From Pseudoxanthomonas suwonensis (GTDB lineage: Bacteria > Pseudomonadota > Gammaproteobacteria > Xanthomonadales > Xanthomonadaceae): a DNA stretch of 64,000 bases. A program made the position numbers and the translations under genes. Under the pieces are notes generated by a model. It was not told where the DNA came from and did no database searches. It saw only the letters and a program-made list of their open reading frames with translations. The stretch spans positions 1 to 64,000 of the forward strand of contig NZ_PDWP01000007.1 of the NCBI RefSeq assembly GCF_010093235.1. The letters are read 5' to 3'. This document shows positions 61,946 through 64,000 of the stretch, piece by piece (position 1 is the stretch's first letter; every line of letters begins with the position of its first letter).

Positions 61946-62108
61946 GGGGAAGCTTCCCTGGTTGCGGGTCATGGGAGCCGCGCGCGCGGCAGCGGCGCAG
62001 GATACAACGCCCGCCAGCGGCCGGAGCGCAGGAAAACGTTGCCCGGGAAACGGCTGCCGCGCATGCCGGATGGGCCATCCGGGTCATTCCAGGGACGGCT
62101 GGCGGGCA

Positions 62109-62114
62109 TACACT
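62109..62114 (+). promoter_or_regulatory. -10-like element before the first transglutaminase-like/TPR gene
   Basis: TACACT lies 34 nt upstream of the ATG. The same hexamer lies at exactly the same distance before the paralogous gene at 63580, and both leaders end in GGGAGG(T/C)GGGTC before ATG. No -35 box is evident in either. Confidence 0.5.
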
Positions 62115-62142
62115 GGCGACAGCAGGCAGCGGGAGGTGGGTC

Positions 62143-63291
62143 ATGTACGCAATGGCATTGGCAGCGGCCCTGGCCGCATCCCAGCCGGCGACGCCGCCGG
62201 CCGTTCCCCCGGCGGAGCAGGCCCCGCCGGCAGTGGCTGTCCAGCAGCCGCCGCATATCCCGGACCTGGCCGAGATCATGGCCATTCCGCCGGAACTGCA
62301 GGTGCTGCTGCAGGAGCGGGTGATCGCCCCCGGCGGCACCCGCCAGGAGCAGCTGGAGCGGCTGGTGGTACTGGTGTTCGACCAGACCGCACTGGCGATC
62401 GAATACGACAACGACCGCACCCGCACCGTGGCCGAGACCTGGCGCGACCGCAGGGCCAACTGCGTGTCCTACACCCTCCTGTTCGTCGCCCTCGCCCGCG
62501 CCGCCGGCATGGATGCCTACGTCCAGGAGGCCGGCGAGGTGCTGGCCTGGTACCGGGACGCGGGCGTGATCTACAGCGCCAGCCACGTCAATGCAGGCAT
62601 CCGCAGCGGCATGCGGCAGCAGACGGTGGACGTGGACCGCAACATCCTGGCCACGCGCGGGCGGCCGCGCGGCGTCAGCGACGCCCGCGCCCTTGCCCAT
62701 GTCTACAACAACCGCGGGGCGGAACTGATGGCCGACGGCGACCTGGCCGGCGCCCGCGCCCTGCTGGAAGCGGCGCTAATGGCCGACCGCAAGTTCGTGC
62801 CGGCCTGGAACAACATGGGCGTGCTGCAGCAACGGCTCGGCGACGAACGCAAGGCGCTGGAGGCCCTGCACACGGCGCGCCGGCTTGCCCCCGAGCACGC
62901 CTCGACCCTGTCCAACCTTGTGAACGCGTACCAGCGCAACGGCCAGCCCGAGCAGGCGGCGCGTTACGCCGCCAGGCTCGAAGAGATCCGCCGCACCGAC
63001 CCCTTCGCCCAGTTCATGCTCGCGCTGGAATGCGAGGACGAGGGCGACTACGGATGCGCGATCGCACGCTACCAGCGCGCCATCCGCATCCAGGGCGGCG
63101 AGCACGCGTTCCATTTCGGACTGGCGCGGGCGTACTTCCTGGACGGCCAGCTGGAGCACGCGCAGCGCGAGATGGCCAAGGCCGCCAGCCTCGGCGATAC
63201 CGAACGCGTGCGGAACGTCTACCGGCGCAAGCTGGAGAGCCTGGAGCGCTGGCGCATGGCGCAGGCCAGCCGGGCCCCGCGCGCGCGCTAG
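62143..63291 (+). CDS. Transglutaminase-like/TPR protein, paralogue 1
   Basis: A 382-residue protein with a short hydrophobic start (MYAMALAAALAASQPA) that may act as a signal, a Pro-rich linker (15-40), and a transglutaminase-like segment in which Cys107 lies in RRANCVSYTLLFVALARAAG. TPR repeats run from about 185 to 365 (AWNNMGVLQQRLGDERKALEALHTARRLAP and similar). A GGGAGGTGGG ribosome binding site is strong. Such proteins may be periplasmic peptidase-like or scaffold proteins; the substrate is unknown. A tandem paralogue follows at 63580. Confidence 0.82.
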   Translation: MYAMALAAALAASQPATPPAVPPAEQAPPAVAVQQPPHIPDLAEIMAIPPELQVLLQERVIAPGGTRQEQLERLVVLVFDQTALAIEYDNDRTRTVAETWRDRRANCVSYTLLFVALARAAGMDAYVQEAGEVLAWYRDAGVIYSASHVNAGIRSGMRQQTVDVDRNILATRGRPRGVSDARALAHVYNNRGAELMADGDLAGARALLEAALMADRKFVPAWNNMGVLQQRLGDERKALEALHTARRLAPEHASTLSNLVNAYQRNGQPEQAARYAARLEEIRRTDPFAQFMLALECEDEGDYGCAIARYQRAIRIQGGEHAFHFGLARAYFLDGQLEHAQREMAKAASLGDTERVRNVYRRKLESLERWRMAQASRAPRAR

Positions 63292-63300
63292 ACTTCGCGG

Positions 63301-63519
63301 ATGGAAACCATCGATTTCGAGCTCCAGGGCGAGCATGTGGAACTGAACCAGCTGCTCAAGCTGGTCGGCGTTTGCGACAGCGGCGGCGCCGGCAAGGCGC
63401 TGGTGGCCAGCGGCGTGGTCCGCGTCGATGGCACGCCGGAGCTGCGCAAGACCTGCAAGATCCGCGCGGGCCAGACCGTCACCGCGCCCGGCGTGCAGGT
63501 GCGGGTGCACGCGCCCTGA
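63301..63519 (+). CDS. Small S4-domain RNA-binding protein (YbcJ-like)
   Basis: A 72-residue protein that is essentially one S4 domain: LNQLLKLVGVCDSGGAGKAL, VASGVVRVDGTPELRKTCKI and AGQTVTAPG. YbcJ and relatives are thought to bind structured RNA. It starts 9 bp after the first TPR gene and lies between the two paralogues. Confidence 0.9.
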   Translation: METIDFELQGEHVELNQLLKLVGVCDSGGAGKALVASGVVRVDGTPELRKTCKIRAGQTVTAPGVQVRVHAP

Positions 63520-63545
63520 CCGCCGCCGTCGCCCGCGCGGAGGCG

Positions 63546-63551
63546 TACACT
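63546..63551 (+). promoter_or_regulatory. -10-like element before the second transglutaminase-like/TPR gene
   Basis: TACACT stands 34 nt upstream of the ATG at 63580, as at 62109 before the first paralogue. Confidence 0.5.
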
Positions 63552-63579
63552 CGGCGTGGCATGGACCGGGAGGCGGGTC

Positions 63580-64000
63580 ATGTACGCACTGGCACTGGCA
63601 GCGGCACTGGCCGCAACCCCACAGGCCGGACCTGCGACCGGGTCCACGGCGCCGCCATCGGCGCCTCCCACCCTGCCGGCGATCCAGGCCCTGCGGCCTG
63701 TTCCCGGGATCGATGAGGTCCTGGAGATCCCTCCCCCGCTACGGGCGATGCTGCAGGAGCGCGTGATCGACCCGGGCGGCAGCCGCGAGGACCGGATCCA
63801 GCGGCTGGCGGCCATGGTCCTGGAACCTGACGGCCTCGGACTCGAATACGACAACGACCGCACCCGCACCGTGGCCGAGGCCTGGCGCGACCGGCGCGCC
63901 AACTGCCTGTCGTTCACGCTGGTGTTCGTCGCCCTGGCGCGTGCGGCCGGGATGGACGCCCACGTGCAGGAAGTGGACGAGGTCCTGGCCTGGTACCGCG
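63580..64000 (+). CDS. Transglutaminase-like/TPR protein, paralogue 2 (cut by window end)
   Basis: The first 140 residues are in the window and match paralogue 1 closely: MYALALAAALAATPQA, LLQERV-type LRAMLQERVIDPGG, YDNDRTRTVAEAWRDRR and Cys109 in NCLSFTLVFVALARAAG. The linker is diverged. The TPR part should follow beyond 64000. The leader, including GGGAGGCGGG, is also conserved with paralogue 1. Confidence 0.82.
   Translation, partial: MYALALAAALAATPQAGPATGSTAPPSAPPTLPAIQALRPVPGIDEVLEIPPPLRAMLQERVIDPGGSREDRIQRLAAMVLEPDGLGLEYDNDRTRTVAEAWRDRRANCLSFTLVFVALARAAGMDAHVQEVDEVLAWYR

Overview
The window looks like chromosomal DNA of a high-GC gammaproteobacterium of the Xanthomonadaceae/Lysobacteraceae (Lysobacter, Luteimonas or Pseudoxanthomonas type). 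The evidence is the housekeeping order nudJ-mnmA-hflD, clpS-clpA, infA-aat, trxB-ftsK-lolA-rarA-crcB, very high GC, and proteins that closely match xanthomonad versions from memory. No database search was possible, so the genus is an inference.

Layout. 0-17.6 kb is housekeeping: a short-sensor chemotaxis receptor, tRNA thiolation (mnmA) with nudJ and hflD, the ClpA/ClpS protease adaptor and unfoldase, IF-1, leucyl/phenylalanyl-tRNA-protein transferase, a FemAB-like acyltransferase, thioredoxin reductase, FtsK, LolA, RarA, CrcB, an L,D-transpeptidase-like enzyme and a small Lpp-like lipoprotein. 17.9-18.7 kb holds a rhodanese-like exported protein that lacks the usual catalytic cysteine.

18.65-55.16 kb is the remarkable part: about 36.5 kb in which every gene lies on the minus strand. 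Read in transcription order it encodes: an exported M61-type metallopeptidase with a PDZ domain; a 1211-residue IPT/TIG-repeat protein; two tandem 515-residue glycine-rich paralogues; a 2137-residue beta-helix/Ig/FN3/CARDB-like protein; an exported 1644-residue RHS/YD-repeat protein ending in a HINT domain and a GIY-YIG-like nuclease tip; an LRR-like putative immunity protein; a recombinant chimeric ORF; a small membrane-anchored thioredoxin-fold-like protein; and a 12-gene, tightly overlapping operon. That operon begins with a 1283-residue FN3/Calx-beta-like secreted protein. It continues with a major pseudopilin, an inner-membrane platform protein, an ATPase, PilM/N/O/P-like assembly proteins, a lipoprotein secretin carrying a C-terminal cohesin-like domain, and three minor pseudopilins. 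I read this as a non-canonical type II secretion (type IV filament family) machine sitting beside a set of large exported surface proteins and one polymorphic toxin. The link between machine and cargo is inferred from gene order, strand and start/stop coupling only. A recombination scar (235-bp direct repeats and a chimeric gene) marks turnover next to the toxin and immunity genes.

55.4-64 kb returns to ordinary genes: FMN reductase, LysE-type exporter and a divergent LysR regulator; a tRNA-Ala/Glu/Ala cluster with its own promoter over the end of trhO; a DUF6164 protein; an FKBP lipoprotein; a flavoprotein; ThpR; RidA; and two transglutaminase-like/TPR paralogues flanking an S4 RNA-binding gene, the second cut by the window end. 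No rRNA, CRISPR array, insertion sequence or integrase was seen.
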